DNA from: Rhodococcus oxybenzonivorans
GTDB taxonomy: Bacteria > Actinomycetota > Actinomycetes > Mycobacteriales > Mycobacteriaceae
Length of the DNA stretch: 64,000 bases
Assembly: GCF_003130705.1 (NCBI RefSeq)
Contig: NZ_CP021354.1
Location: 6,448,001 to 6,512,000, forward strand
Reading direction: 5' to 3'
Numbering within the stretch: the first letter of the stretch is position 1; each line of letters starts with the position of its first letter. A program made the translations under genes and the position numbers. The notes under the pieces are model-generated. The model saw nothing but the letters and a program-made list of their open reading frames with translations, did no database searches and was not told the origin of the DNA. Below are positions 27,536 to 36,779 of the stretch, piece after piece.

Positions 27536-28402
27536 TCAGGGCTGGGCAAGGAATTCGAGCACTTCAGGAACGAATCGCTGGTGGTACTGAAAGACCCCGC
27601 CGTGTCCGGAGTTGGGATAGATCGTCAACTGCGAGTTCGGCAGTTGCCGCGCCAGGTCCTCCGAGTGCTCGCTCGCGACCATCAGGTCGTGGTCGCCATT
27701 CGCGACGAAGGTGGGGTGGGTGACCACCGACAGGTCGTCCGGAGTCGCCTTTCCGCCTCGTACGATCGCTGCGATTTGCGCAAACCTGGCTTGGATGGAA
27801 ATCGGCTTGTCGCGGCCGTCGGTTCGCTCGGCCAAACGTGCGAAGTAGTCGTTCGCTGCACGTTTGCCTTCAGAGGTGCGGGGAAAGAAGAGGAAGTGCC
27901 GTGGGTCCTTGCGCGTGAGCGCTGCCTTCAGATACGCACTGGTGACGATTCGAGCCATCTTGTCGATACCGCTACCCCCACGCGGCCCGGTACCGGCGAG
28001 CACCATTCGTCGCACGAGCCGAGGTTCTCGCAGCGCGATGACTTGAGCCACCGCACCTCCGAGCGAAAAACCGAACAAGTCGACCGCGTCGTGGCCGAGA
28101 GCGCGGATGAATGCAATTGCGTCGACGCCCATCTGCGTGAGGTCGGCGGGTACTCGCGAGCCGCTGGCACCCACCCCGCGATTGTCGAACGCGATCACAT
28201 GGTGGTGCCGAGCGATGCCGTCCAACACTCGGGGGTCCCAGTCATCCATGACCGCGGTGAAATGGTGAAGAAACACCACCGGCACTCCGCCCCTGGGCCC
28301 CAGTTCGCGGTACGCGAACGGCACACCGTTGACGTCGATGACTTTTGTCGGCGCCTTTGCCCAAGCAATTGCGTCGCTGTCTTGCGCGTTGTGAAGAGAC
28401 AT
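27536..28402 (-). CDS. Alpha/beta hydrolase (epoxide hydrolase/perhydrolase type)
   Basis: 288 residues from the ATG at 28402, which follows a strong AAGGAG ribosome site. Features: VVFLHHFTAVMDDW (oxyanion loop), AFDNRGVGASG, nucleophile elbow FGFSLGGAVAQ, Asp in VANGDHDLMV and His in PNSGHGGVF. The FSLGG elbow and overall pattern fit the alpha/beta-fold hydrolases often described as ester or meta-cleavage hydrolases. It is divergent from a TetR regulator 152 bp away, which may control it. Substrate unknown. Confidence 0.85.
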   Translation of the reverse strand: MSLHNAQDSDAIAWAKAPTKVIDVNGVPFAYRELGPRGGVPVVFLHHFTAVMDDWDPRVLDGIARHHHVIAFDNRGVGASGSRVPADLTQMGVDAIAFIRALGHDAVDLFGFSLGGAVAQVIALREPRLVRRMVLAGTGPRGGSGIDKMARIVTSAYLKAALTRKDPRHFLFFPRTSEGKRAANDYFARLAERTDGRDKPISIQARFAQIAAIVRGGKATPDDLSVVTHPTFVANGDHDLMVASEHSEDLARQLPNSQLTIYPNSGHGGVFQYHQRFVPEVLEFLAQP

Positions 28403-28554
28403 TTCTACTACTCCTTGTAGCTCGACATCGATCGTTTGCCGACCATCGAGCCGATTAGCGTACGACCATAATATTACGAACGTCAGGCTATCGCGTAGAC
28501 TCATGGCTGGCAAGGAAGACGCCGTGGTGACCTATGAAGCAAGGTGGTGCAGAA

Positions 28555-29148
28555 ATGGCGCGGTACGACGAAGCGCACAAGGCTCAGACGCGTCGTCGCA
28601 TACTCGACACTGCGGGTCGGCGACTCAAGCGCAGCGGTATCGATGGTTCCGGCGTGAGCGCGCTCATGCCGGACGCGGGTCTGACCAATGGCGCTTTCTA
28701 CGCGCACTTCGGTTCGAAAGATCAGCTCGTCGCCATTACCGTCACGGATCAGTTGACAGCGCAGGAGGAAACGCTGCGTTCGTTGCTCTCCGACGACGGT
28801 TCGCTCCAATCATTCGTCGAGGAGTACCTGTCGTGCGACCATCGCGATCATCCAGATCAGGGTTGTCCCTCAGCCGCCTTGCTGGACGAGATCGGGCGGG
28901 CGAGCACTGAGATCCGCGGTGCATATACCGAAGGAATCGCGAGAATTATCGAGGTGGTGGCGAGCCGCGCCGACGGTGACGAATCAGCTTCTGCCAGAAG
29001 CACAGCCATTGGCCTCATTGCGGTACTTGTCGGCACGATGCAGCTCGCCCGAGCCGTAACCGATGAACAGCTGTCGGCGGAGATACTGGCTTCTGGAATC
29101 GCCAACGCGGGCCGGCTTCTGGAGCACGCCGAGCCGAACTCCCACTGA
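28555..29148 (+). CDS. TetR/AcrR-family regulator
   Basis: 197 residues starting at MARYDEAHKA (ATG after AAGGTGG; an in-frame start 21 bp upstream is less likely). The HTH is ILDTAGRRLKRSGIDGSG to TNGAFYAHFGSKDQLV, a typical TetR N-terminal domain. The helical C-terminus resembles the LmrA/YxaF-like group with its CPSAALLDEIGR segment. Being divergent from the hydrolase at 27536, it probably represses that gene and itself. Confidence 0.88.
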   Translation: MARYDEAHKAQTRRRILDTAGRRLKRSGIDGSGVSALMPDAGLTNGAFYAHFGSKDQLVAITVTDQLTAQEETLRSLLSDDGSLQSFVEEYLSCDHRDHPDQGCPSAALLDEIGRASTEIRGAYTEGIARIIEVVASRADGDESASARSTAIGLIAVLVGTMQLARAVTDEQLSAEILASGIANAGRLLEHAEPNSH

Positions 29149-29191
29149 GCACCGCCCCAGGTCGCCGACCCACCGGTTCACCTCGGCCGGC

Positions 29192-30436
29192 CTATCCGCC
29201 CCGCTTGGGTCGAAAGGATGTCCGGCCGTTGCGACGCAACAGTGCGACCGTGGTGGCGAGCAGCCCCCGATTCAGATCGGGTTCGAGACCGGCGCTGATG
29301 CGGTGCAGCTGGTCGGTGTGCCAGCCGAGATCGAGGAGCCCGTCCAGCGCCTTGACGTCGACTACCCTACCCAGGACACCCCGCATTCCGGATCGCGACT
29401 GATGAGTGGTGAGGGCGTCGGCGCGCCCGGCGAGGATGACGTCGGCAGCATCGGTGGTCGTCGCAGTGGGCCGTCCGATCCCGACGACATCGCACTCGCC
29501 GGCACCGATCGCCCCCTCCATGGCGGTGCGGGAGCGGAAACCGCCGGTCACTGCCAACGGGACATCTCCTGCCAGCGCGCGGACAGTGCGTGCGTAGTCG
29601 AGAAAGTACGCCTCACGAGCGCGGGTACTCGCCGCGGCACTGCCCATCATGGCGGGAGACTCGTAGCTTCCTCCGCTGACCTCGATCAGGTCGAGGCCTT
29701 CCTGGGCCAGCGCCGCGACCACAGCGCGGGACTCGTCCTCGGTGAATCCGCCGCGTTGGAAGTCGGCCGAGTTGAGTTTGATGCCGACCGCGAAGCCCGG
29801 TGACACCCGCGCGCGAATGCGACGCACCACCTCGAGGACGAAGCGCATCCGGCGCTGCGGGTCACCACCCCACTCGTCATCGCGCCGGTTCACCAATGGT
29901 GAGAGGAACTGGGCGACGAGGTAGCCATGGGCACCGTGAATCTGCACGCCGTCGAAACCTGCTGTCTCACAGACGAGCGCGGCAGCGGCGAAACGTTCGA
30001 CGATGCCCTCGATTTCACCGGAGGTCAGCTCCCGCGGGGTGGACGCGCCGGGAATATCGAGCGGCACCGGACTCGGTGCGACGGGAGTGTTTCCGAGGGC
30101 GAGCGGGTTCGCCTGACGTCCGGGATGATTGAGTTGAACCCAGATCGGGACACCGGCATCTTTGGTCGTCTTCGCCCAGCGGGTCAGCGCGTCGAGATCA
30201 CGCTCGTCCTCGATGACGATATTGCCCGGCTCACCGAGCTGGGTGCGGTCGACCATGACGTTGCCGGTGACGAGCAGCCCGTAGCCGCCTCGGCTCCAGG
30301 TGGCGTAGAGCTGTTCGAGGCGGTGGTCAGGAGAGTTCCGTCTATCACCGAGCGCTTCACTCAATGCGGACTTCATGATTCGGTTCGGAAGTATCTGACC
30401 GCAGGGCAACGGTAATGGATCGTGCAGGGAGGCCAT
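29192..30436 (-). CDS. Old Yellow Enzyme-family NADH:flavin oxidoreductase
   Basis: 414 residues, a TIM-barrel FMN oxidoreductase. Landmarks: LPNRIMKSALSE at the N-terminus, WVQLNHPGRQ, GFDGVQIHGAHGYLVAQFLSP, NRRDDEWGGDPQRRMRF, GIKLNSADFQRGGF and VTGGFRS. These match the OYE/2,4-dienoyl-CoA reductase/xenobiotic reductase family, which reduces activated C=C bonds. The start is an ATG inside the GGGAGGCC region. It is the last gene of a four-gene minus-strand set (enoyl-CoA hydratase, hydrolase, CoA ligase, OYE) and presumably takes part in the same degradation route. Confidence 0.88.
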   Translation of the reverse strand: MASLHDPLPLPCGQILPNRIMKSALSEALGDRRNSPDHRLEQLYATWSRGGYGLLVTGNVMVDRTQLGEPGNIVIEDERDLDALTRWAKTTKDAGVPIWVQLNHPGRQANPLALGNTPVAPSPVPLDIPGASTPRELTSGEIEGIVERFAAAALVCETAGFDGVQIHGAHGYLVAQFLSPLVNRRDDEWGGDPQRRMRFVLEVVRRIRARVSPGFAVGIKLNSADFQRGGFTEDESRAVVAALAQEGLDLIEVSGGSYESPAMMGSAAASTRAREAYFLDYARTVRALAGDVPLAVTGGFRSRTAMEGAIGAGECDVVGIGRPTATTTDAADVILAGRADALTTHQSRSGMRGVLGRVVDVKALDGLLDLGWHTDQLHRISAGLEPDLNRGLLATTVALLRRNGRTSFRPKRGG

Positions 30437-30465
30437 GAAGCAGTACCTTTCGCAGGGATTGATGG

Positions 30466-31929
30466 TTACGACGGCGCAGGGGCATGTGCGGCCCGCAGTG
30501 TGTTCTTGTCGATCTTGCCGACCGCATTCTTGGCGATGGCTTCGACGACGACGATCGACGTCGGCCGCTTGTAGCGGCTGAGTTTCTGCGTGCACAGTGC
30601 ATGCAGGGCAGCCGGATCGACGGTCGAATCGGGTGCCGGTTGCACGTAGGCGACAACGACCTCGCCCCAAATGTGGTCGGGTACGCCGATCACGGCGGCC
30701 TCGAGCACGGACGGGTGGCCGGCGAGGACGTCCTCGATTTCCTTGGGGTAGATGTTCTCGCCGCCGCGGATGATCATGTCTTTCGATCGCCCGACCAGTG
30801 TCAGATAGCCTTCCGCATCGAGGTGGCCGACATCGCCGGTGTGCAGCCATCCGTCGACGATGACGCGGGCCGTTTCGTCCGGGCGGCCGAGGTAGCCGCG
30901 CATGACATTGGGGCCGCGCACGACGACCTCTCCGTCCATACCCACACCCATGTCGGTGCCGTTCGGGTCGACGATGCGAATTTCTTGACCTGGGAAGGCA
31001 ATCCCGACCGTTCCGGCGCGCCGGGGCCCCGACACAGGGTTGAGGGTGGACGCGCAGGTTCCTTCGGACAGCCCGTAGCCCTCGAGGAGGGGAAATCCGT
31101 ACCGGTCCTCGAATCTGCCCAGTAACTCCGCTGAGGCGGGTGCTGCGCCGCAGATGCCGAAACGAAGTGAGGATGTGTCGGGCCGAACCTCGTTCGGGAG
31201 GGCCGCCAGGATGCTGTAGATCGTCGGCACCGCGCTGAAGAAGGTCGGGCGTTCGGATTCGACGAGATCGAAAAAGGTTCGAGGATCGAATCGGCCGGCG
31301 ATGACGACGCTCGCGCCGGCGAGCAGCGGGGTGAGGACGCTGACGACGATGCCGTTGACGTGGAAGAGCGGCAGGATCAGCAGGCATCGGTCTGCCTCAC
31401 CCAGTTGCAGTGCCTGGGCACCCATCTCGGCCATGGCGTCGATGTTGGTGTGGTCGAGCATCACCCCCTTCGGCACTCCGGTGGTGCCGCTGGTGTAGAT
31501 CAGGAGGGCGGGGGCCGACGTATCTGCGGGAGGTGCGGGGTCCGCCGCCACGGGCGCGTCGTACAGATCAGCGACACGGAGAGTGACGACATCATCCGCG
31601 GGCGTCGGGCCGTCCTCGACGACGAGCAGCCGTGCAGCGGAGTCGGCGAGCTGCCGAGCGACCTCGACGTCGGTCAGGGCCGGGTTGACCGGGGTGATCG
31701 TGGCACCGAGTCGCCAGGTCGCGAACAGCAGCACCACGAACTCGGAGCGGTTCGCCAGCTTCAGGGCCACGACATCTCCGGGCCCGATTCCCCGGTGCTG
31801 GAGGTGGCGTGCTGCCGCGCGGACCCGGCTCAGCAGCTGAGCGTTGGTGAGCGAGCCGGTGGCGTCGGAGATTGCGGGTCCGTGCGGGTCGAGATCGGCG
31901 CGGCGGTCGGGCAGCGATGCGAACGTCAT
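30466..31929 (-). CDS. Acyl-CoA synthetase (AMP-forming)
   Basis: 487 residues starting at MTFASLPDRR; the longer open frame upstream lies on top of the neighbouring hydrolase and is not protein-like. ANL-superfamily motifs: P-loop LIYTSGTTGVPKGVML, GYGLSEGTCA (A5), GWLHTGDVGHLD (A7), GRSKDMIIRGGENIYPKEIE (A8) and the adenylation Lys in NAVGKIDKN (A10). It activates a carboxylic acid to its CoA ester through an acyl-AMP. The substrate is not readable, but the context points to a medium-chain, alicyclic or terpenoid-like acid. Confidence 0.9.
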   Translation of the reverse strand: MTFASLPDRRADLDPHGPAISDATGSLTNAQLLSRVRAAARHLQHRGIGPGDVVALKLANRSEFVVLLFATWRLGATITPVNPALTDVEVARQLADSAARLLVVEDGPTPADDVVTLRVADLYDAPVAADPAPPADTSAPALLIYTSGTTGVPKGVMLDHTNIDAMAEMGAQALQLGEADRCLLILPLFHVNGIVVSVLTPLLAGASVVIAGRFDPRTFFDLVESERPTFFSAVPTIYSILAALPNEVRPDTSSLRFGICGAAPASAELLGRFEDRYGFPLLEGYGLSEGTCASTLNPVSGPRRAGTVGIAFPGQEIRIVDPNGTDMGVGMDGEVVVRGPNVMRGYLGRPDETARVIVDGWLHTGDVGHLDAEGYLTLVGRSKDMIIRGGENIYPKEIEDVLAGHPSVLEAAVIGVPDHIWGEVVVAYVQPAPDSTVDPAALHALCTQKLSRYKRPTSIVVVEAIAKNAVGKIDKNTLRAAHAPAPS

Positions 31930-31940
31930 GGTGGTCGTGT

Positions 31941-32888
31941 TCACCTTCGGTGTGGTGCCGCCCGGCCCGGTGAGGGTGTGACCGGTGCTGCATCGAGATG
32001 GCGGGTGAGGAACTCGATCTGATCGCTTACCAGGGCTTCGAAGGGTTCGCCGAGGTAGAAGTCGAAGTGGCCGGCGTCGTAGGTCTTGATCTCGCCTCGT
32101 GGTGCGGTACGCGCGTAGCGGAGAGTCTGAGCGGGTGGGGTGACGGTGTCGGTGTTGCTGATGCAGAACAGGATCGGAAAGTCGATGTTCTGCGCTGCGC
32201 GCCCCGGCCGGTAGGTGACCAGGCTGGGAATCACCCGGGCCGCTACCTCGTTTCGGAACGTCGCCCCGGTCGGCACGATAGCTCGGTAGCCGGGAAGTGC
32301 ATCCGGGGCATTCATCAGGGCCAGTGAACCGGGTGCGCCGGCGAGCGGAATCATGACCGGCTCGCGTCGGCGAACCTTGGCCGCCAGATCCCGGGCGATC
32401 AGAGGCGAGGCTTTCACCGAGGCGGCCGGACCGAGTGCGAGCGCGGAGGCCAGCCCGTCGGTGAACGGGCATTGGGCGACGGCTGCTCGCAGTTCCGGAT
32501 GCCGCGACGCGACGGTGATGGCGTGTCCACCGCCGAAGGAACTGCCCCACACGGCAATGCGTGTGCTGTCGAGACCGTCACGAGCCTTGACCCACGCAAT
32601 GGCGGAATCCCAGTCGGCAAGCTGCTTCTTGATCGACAGCAGCTGGCGGGGATGGCCGCCGCTGTCGCCGAAGTGCCGATAGGTGAACGCGAAGGCGGCG
32701 ATGCCTGCCTTGGCGAAACGCTCGGCGAAAGCGTCCAGACGCATGTCGCGGGTGGCTCCCAGGCCGTGGCCGAGGATGACCACGGGCGGCGAGGTGACGC
32801 CGGTGGGCAGATACAGCCATGCCGCGCAGGAACTGTCACCGGAGGAGAAGAGGACGTCGTGACGGGTGTAGGGCTTCTTGTTGGCCAT
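31941..32888 (-). CDS. Alpha/beta hydrolase (acetyl-xylan-esterase/dienelactone-hydrolase-like)
   Basis: 315 residues from ATG 32888. Features: VVILGHGLGATRDMRLDAFAERF, TYRHFGDSGGHPRQLLSI, the nucleophile elbow WGSSFGGGHA, Asp in SNTDTVTPP and His in YDAGHFDFYLG. This is the family of alpha/beta hydrolases with a distal lid seen in lipid and xenobiotic catabolic clusters. It sits 11 bp from the CoA-ligase start and overlaps the region just 3' of the enoyl-CoA hydratase, so it is co-transcribed with both. Confidence 0.82.
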   Translation of the reverse strand: MANKKPYTRHDVLFSSGDSSCAAWLYLPTGVTSPPVVILGHGLGATRDMRLDAFAERFAKAGIAAFAFTYRHFGDSGGHPRQLLSIKKQLADWDSAIAWVKARDGLDSTRIAVWGSSFGGGHAITVASRHPELRAAVAQCPFTDGLASALALGPAASVKASPLIARDLAAKVRRREPVMIPLAGAPGSLALMNAPDALPGYRAIVPTGATFRNEVAARVIPSLVTYRPGRAAQNIDFPILFCISNTDTVTPPAQTLRYARTAPRGEIKTYDAGHFDFYLGEPFEALVSDQIEFLTRHLDAAPVTPSPGRAAPHRR

Positions 32889-32896
32889 GGCTGGTC

Positions 32897-33865
32897 TCAC
32901 TGTCCGTTCGTCGAGCGGGACCCGGGCACGCGCCCGGATACGAGCGCCTGTTTGTAGATGTCCGGATTGTAGAGGGGCAGCTCCCCGGTGGAATCGGTGC
33001 TCTCGAGATAGTCGAGCATCAACTGCTGACCGTCCTCGGACTGATCCGTACCGAGGAACTCGGTGCGCTCGACATGCAGTCCCTCCGCCAGCGACATCGA
33101 GCCGCCGAAATACACCGACCGCTTGACCGCCGCGACCGCTTCCCTCGGGCGGGCGCCGAAGTATTCGGCGAGTTCGGTCGCCCGGGAAACCACGTCGCCC
33201 GGCGCAACGACCTCGTCGACGGCTCCGTTGGCGAGGGCCTGCGCGGGGGTGAACGGTCTGCCTTCGAGTATGGCGACCAGGGACCTATGGGTACCGATCA
33301 GTCGAGTCAGGCGCTGAGTACCGCCACCGCCCGGATTGATTCCCAGCAGTACCTCGGGCTGACCGATGAAGAAATCGCCGTCAGCCATGACCCGCAGGTC
33401 ACACGCCCAGGCGAACTCCGCACCCAGACCGAGCGCCGAACCGTTCAGGGCAGCAACGAAAATGACGCCGCTCGCGTTCATCCGCAGGAACGTCGCATGC
33501 AGACGGTCGAGCTGGACTGCTCCCCACAGCGGGGTTTTGCGCATCACAGGCTCGAGGGCACGAGCGCGATCCGCACCTCGGGCCACCCGCGCGATCGCGG
33601 AGGCACCGCGCCGGCCGAACGGCGGGACCGCCGCCCCCTCTTCCTGCAGCCACCGCACATCCGCATGGCTGACGAATCGGCCCGGCCGTGTGCCGGTGAA
33701 CACCACGGCGCGGATGCCCGGATCCCGGTCGACCCGGTCTACCAACTCCTCGAGCTGGTTGGCGATATCGATGCCGAACAGGCTGTGCGGGCCGCCGTCG
33801 ACCCGCACGATCAACACCTCTCCGCGGTCCTCGACCTCGAGATGTCCCTTGGTTTTGTATGTCAT
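32897..33865 (-). CDS. Enoyl-CoA hydratase/isomerase family protein
   Basis: 322 residues in the crotonase fold. Seen are the N-terminal VLIVRVDGGPHSLFGIDIANQL, an oxyanion-hole strand FVAALNGSALGLGAEFAWACD, then GQPEVLLGINPGGGGTQRLTRLIG. The catalytic-Glu position of true hydratases reads as QPEVLLGINPG, compatible with hydratase or isomerase activity. A 50-residue insertion between the first two blocks makes it longer than the usual 260 residues. It is the first gene of the minus-strand catabolic set and faces the TetR gene across two operator-like repeats. Confidence 0.85.
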   Translation of the reverse strand: MTYKTKGHLEVEDRGEVLIVRVDGGPHSLFGIDIANQLEELVDRVDRDPGIRAVVFTGTRPGRFVSHADVRWLQEEGAAVPPFGRRGASAIARVARGADRARALEPVMRKTPLWGAVQLDRLHATFLRMNASGVIFVAALNGSALGLGAEFAWACDLRVMADGDFFIGQPEVLLGINPGGGGTQRLTRLIGTHRSLVAILEGRPFTPAQALANGAVDEVVAPGDVVSRATELAEYFGARPREAVAAVKRSVYFGGSMSLAEGLHVERTEFLGTDQSEDGQQLMLDYLESTDSTGELPLYNPDIYKQALVSGRVPGSRSTNGQ

Positions 33866-33935
33866 GAGATTTCACCTTCGTGAATGGAGGAAGGGGGAAG
33901 CATGTCCGGCGTGCCGGAGTCGGTGCCAGCCGCCA

Positions 33936-33973
33936 GTAACTTCGTTATGGGAGTACTGTAACCTCGTTATTGG
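33936..33973. promoter_or_regulatory. Two TetR-operator-like repeats, GTAAC(T/C)TCGTTAT
   Basis: GTAACTTCGTTATG at 33936-33949 and GTAACCTCGTTATT at 33958-33971, a 22-bp repeat interval, each with dyad character (GTAAC...GTTAT). They lie between the enoyl-CoA hydratase and the divergent TetR gene. The same 14-mer, inverted, recurs at 34815-34828 before the SDR gene. Confidence 0.72.
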
Positions 33974-34037
33974 CTAGTGGCAACCGTCACTCGGATCGAT
34001 GGATGCCCCAGCGGAAGATGCGAAGTCAGGTGTAGAT

Positions 34038-34763
34038 ATGGGAGAGACGTCGTCGGTGCCGGTTCCCGGGAGTGTTCCGGAACGGTTGGTTCTGGCCACG
34101 GTCGGTCTGCTGGCCGAACAGGGCCCGTCCGCGATCAAGGCGCGAACCGTGGCGTCCGCGGCCGGTCTGTCGACGATGGTGGTCTACCACCACTTCGGCG
34201 GGATACCCGAGCTCGTCCGCGCGGTCGCAGACCATGGGTTCACCGAACTCGGCACCGCCTTTTCCCGAGTGCCGGAGACTGAGGATCCGGTCGTGGATCT
34301 GTTCGCACTGGCATTGGCGTGTCGGCGCCTGGCGCGCGAGAACCCCCATCTATACGACCTGATGTTCGGACTGTCCATCCGCGCTACCTACCGGCCGCTG
34401 GAGTCGGACGTGCGATTGAGTGGACATTCCCTGGCGTTCCGCGAAGCCTACGCACGCGTCATCCATGCATGTGCACGTCTTGTGAGTTCCGGCAGGGTCG
34501 AGCCCCACGCCCCAGAGGTGGTCGCTGCCCAACTGTGGAGTTACGTCCACGGTTTCATCACCCTCGAGCTGGGCGAGCATTTCGCCGAGTTCGACGACGC
34601 GGTGCTGCAGGTTATGTTGCCGATGGGAGTGAACTTTGCCGTCGGCTTCGGCGACACCCGCGAACTCGCCCAGGCCTCACATGAGCGGGCGTTAAGCCTC
34701 TACGGGTCGGCCGAGCCGGCGGGAAGTTCGACGGGCGAGTCGGAAGTGGCCTCGGGCGCGTAG
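34038..34763 (+). CDS. TetR-family regulator of the adjacent catabolic genes
   Basis: 241 residues. The ATG at 34038 has an AGGTG ribosome site; an in-frame ATG at 33999 would add 13 residues. The N-terminal HTH reads VLATVGLLAEQGPSAIKART to STMVVYHHFGGIPELVRAV. The C-terminal region is a WHG-like helical ligand domain. Operator-like repeats lie 65-102 bp upstream of it and again before the SDR gene, which suggests that it controls both arms of this cluster plus itself. The inducer is unknown. Confidence 0.87.
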   Translation: MGETSSVPVPGSVPERLVLATVGLLAEQGPSAIKARTVASAAGLSTMVVYHHFGGIPELVRAVADHGFTELGTAFSRVPETEDPVVDLFALALACRRLARENPHLYDLMFGLSIRATYRPLESDVRLSGHSLAFREAYARVIHACARLVSSGRVEPHAPEVVAAQLWSYVHGFITLELGEHFAEFDDAVLQVMLPMGVNFAVGFGDTRELAQASHERALSLYGSAEPAGSSTGESEVASGA

Positions 34764-34814
34764 CGAGCTCGCCGCACTCAGTGCAGATTTCGGTTGAGGG
34801 TATTGCGCTCGTCA

Positions 34815-34828
34815 CATAACGAAGTTAC
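34815..34828. promoter_or_regulatory. TetR-operator-like site before the SDR gene
   Basis: CATAACGAAGTTAC is the exact reverse complement of GTAACTTCGTTATG at 33936-33949. It lies 10 bp before the SDR ATG, in the core promoter or leader, consistent with repression. Confidence 0.72.
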
Positions 34829-34837
34829 AGTCGAGCT

Positions 34838-35740
34838 ATGAAACGAGATCTGGTGGGACGGAAAGTGATTGTCACGGGGGCCGCGCGAGGCATCGGCGAG
34901 CAGGTGGCGCGCCTGGCCGCGGCCCAGGGGGCCCGTGTCGCTCTGATCGGCCTCGAGCCAGACAGACTGCAAGCCCTCGCCGCGGAACTGGGGCCGTCGT
35001 CCCATTGGTGCGAGGCGGACGTGCGGGACAGCACAGCGCTGCAGACCGCGATCGACGAGTGCGCCGGTGCCATGAACGGTGTCGACATGGTCGTCGCCAA
35101 CGCCGGAGTGGCCGCCTATGGAACGGTGCGGCACGCGGACGAAGCGTCCTTCGAGCGAGTCGTGGACATCAACTTGAACGGCGTATTCCGCACACTCAAG
35201 CATGCGACACCCCACCTGCAACGCAGCGGAGGCCACGTGCTGATCGTGGCATCCGCGCTGTCCTTCACCTCGATAGGCGGTCTTGCCTCCTACGGTGCGA
35301 GCAAGGCCGGGGTCGAGGCGCTCGCGCTCGCCTACCGCGGTGAAGTGGCCCATCTCGGGATCACCGTCGGCCTGGTTCATCCGTCGTGGATCGACACCGA
35401 CCTGGTGCGAGGCGCCGAGGTCGACATTCCCTCCTTCCAACAGATGCGCAACCGCCTCCCGTATCCGGGGAACGTCACGACCAGTGCCGAGCGGGCGGCC
35501 TCGGCGATCGTGGACGGACTCGCATACCGGCGCAGTCGCGTCTATGTGCCGCGGGCCGTCGTCGTCGCCAACTGGGCGAAGGCCCTGTTGAACTCACCGC
35601 TGGTCTGGCCGTGGACGAGGCGGTTCTCCGCCCTGACAATCCCGTCGCTCGAGACCGAAGTTGCCGCCTTGGGCCGCAACGACCAGCTCGTTCCACGCTT
35701 CGAGTCGTCCGGCCGAGAGCGATCCCCGGTTTCCGCCTGA
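34838..35740 (+). CDS. Short-chain dehydrogenase/reductase
   Basis: 300 residues in a Rossmann fold: cofactor loop TGAARGIGEQVA, VVANAGVAAYG, the catalytic Ser region VASALSFTS and YGASKAGVEALAL (YxxxK). The C-terminal extension with a hydrophobic RVYVPRAVVVANWAKALLNSP segment is typical of SDR relatives tied to lipid or cyclic ketone metabolism in actinobacteria. It is followed 37 bp on by a quinone-oxidoreductase-like gene, so the pair is an operon under the operator-like site just upstream. Confidence 0.88.
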   Translation: MKRDLVGRKVIVTGAARGIGEQVARLAAAQGARVALIGLEPDRLQALAAELGPSSHWCEADVRDSTALQTAIDECAGAMNGVDMVVANAGVAAYGTVRHADEASFERVVDINLNGVFRTLKHATPHLQRSGGHVLIVASALSFTSIGGLASYGASKAGVEALALAYRGEVAHLGITVGLVHPSWIDTDLVRGAEVDIPSFQQMRNRLPYPGNVTTSAERAASAIVDGLAYRRSRVYVPRAVVVANWAKALLNSPLVWPWTRRFSALTIPSLETEVAALGRNDQLVPRFESSGRERSPVSA

Positions 35741-35777
35741 GCGGCGCCCCGACACAAAAAGCAAGGAGAAGACCACG

Positions 35778-36779
35778 ATGAAGGCAATCGTTCTCGATCG
35801 TTACGGAAGCAATGACGGCGTGCGGTTCGGCGAAACTCCCGACCCGGAAGTGGACCCCGGTGACGTCCTGGTTCAGATTCACGCCGCGAGTGTGAACCCG
35901 CTCGACCTGAAAATTAGAGAGGGAAAACTCAAACCCGTCCTGCCGTATCGCCTGCCGATCGTGTTGGGCAATGACCTGGCCGGGGTGGTCGTCAAGGTTG
36001 GACGTGATGTGCGGAGATTCCAGCCAGGTGACGAGGTGTATGCGCGACCGGACCAAGGCCGGATCGGCGCCTTCGCGGAACTCATCGCAATGCGGGAAGA
36101 CGATGTGGCTCTCGCGCCACGAGAGCTCACCATGGAGGAGGCGGCTTCGATACCTCTGGTCGGCCTGACCGCGTGGCAAGCGTTGGTCGAGAGGGCGAAT
36201 CTGCAGGCCGGACAGAAGGTTCTCATCCATGCCGGCTCAGGTGGGGTGGGTACCTTCGCGATCCAATTGGCCAAGCACCTCGGTGCGACCGTGGCCACGA
36301 CGACGAGCACCGCGAATATCGACTGGGTGCAACGTCTCGGTGCCGACATCGTCATCGACTACAAGAAGGAAGACTTCGCGGCGGTCCTACGCGATTACGA
36401 TCTCGTCCTCGACACCCTGGGTGGGGACACGCTCGCGAACTCCCTCCGCGTTCTCAAACCGGGCGGCAAGGTCATCTCGGTTGCCGGTCCGCCGGATCAC
36501 ACTTTCGCGAAAGAAGCCGGCCTGAACTGGATCGTGCAACAGGTGATGCGCCTTCTGAGCTTTCGGATCAGACGAAACGCCAAGCGTCACCACGTCACTT
36601 ACTCCTTCCTCTTCATGAAATCGAGTGGAGACCAGTTGCACCAGCTCGCGTCCATCATCGATTCCGGCGCCATACGTCCAGTGGTGGATCGAATCTTTCC
36701 GTTCGAACAGACCAAAGAGGCTCTGGCATACGTCGACCAGGGGCGCGCAAAGGGCAAGGTCGTCGTCAAGGTCAGGTGA
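35778..36779 (+). CDS. Zinc-independent NADP-dependent oxidoreductase (quinone oxidoreductase-like, MDR)
   Basis: 333 residues, medium-chain dehydrogenase/reductase fold without structural or catalytic zinc ligands. Motifs: HAASVNPLDLKIREG, LGNDLAGVVVKVG, AASIPLVGLTAWQAL and the nucleotide loop HAGSGGVGTFAIQLAK. The ATG at 35778 follows AAGGAGAAG. Family members reduce quinones or alpha,beta-unsaturated carbonyls with NADPH. It is co-transcribed with the SDR gene and probably serves the same catabolic route as the enoyl-CoA hydratase arm. Confidence 0.88.
   Translation: MKAIVLDRYGSNDGVRFGETPDPEVDPGDVLVQIHAASVNPLDLKIREGKLKPVLPYRLPIVLGNDLAGVVVKVGRDVRRFQPGDEVYARPDQGRIGAFAELIAMREDDVALAPRELTMEEAASIPLVGLTAWQALVERANLQAGQKVLIHAGSGGVGTFAIQLAKHLGATVATTTSTANIDWVQRLGADIVIDYKKEDFAAVLRDYDLVLDTLGGDTLANSLRVLKPGGKVISVAGPPDHTFAKEAGLNWIVQQVMRLLSFRIRRNAKRHHVTYSFLFMKSSGDQLHQLASIIDSGAIRPVVDRIFPFEQTKEALAYVDQGRAKGKVVVKVR

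Noticed and set aside
29192..31387. A 731-codon frame continuing upstream from the OYE gene across the CoA ligase
   Set aside because: Upstream of 30436 it is Arg/Pro-rich shadow sequence; the OYE N-terminus MASLHDPLPLPCGQI gives the true start.
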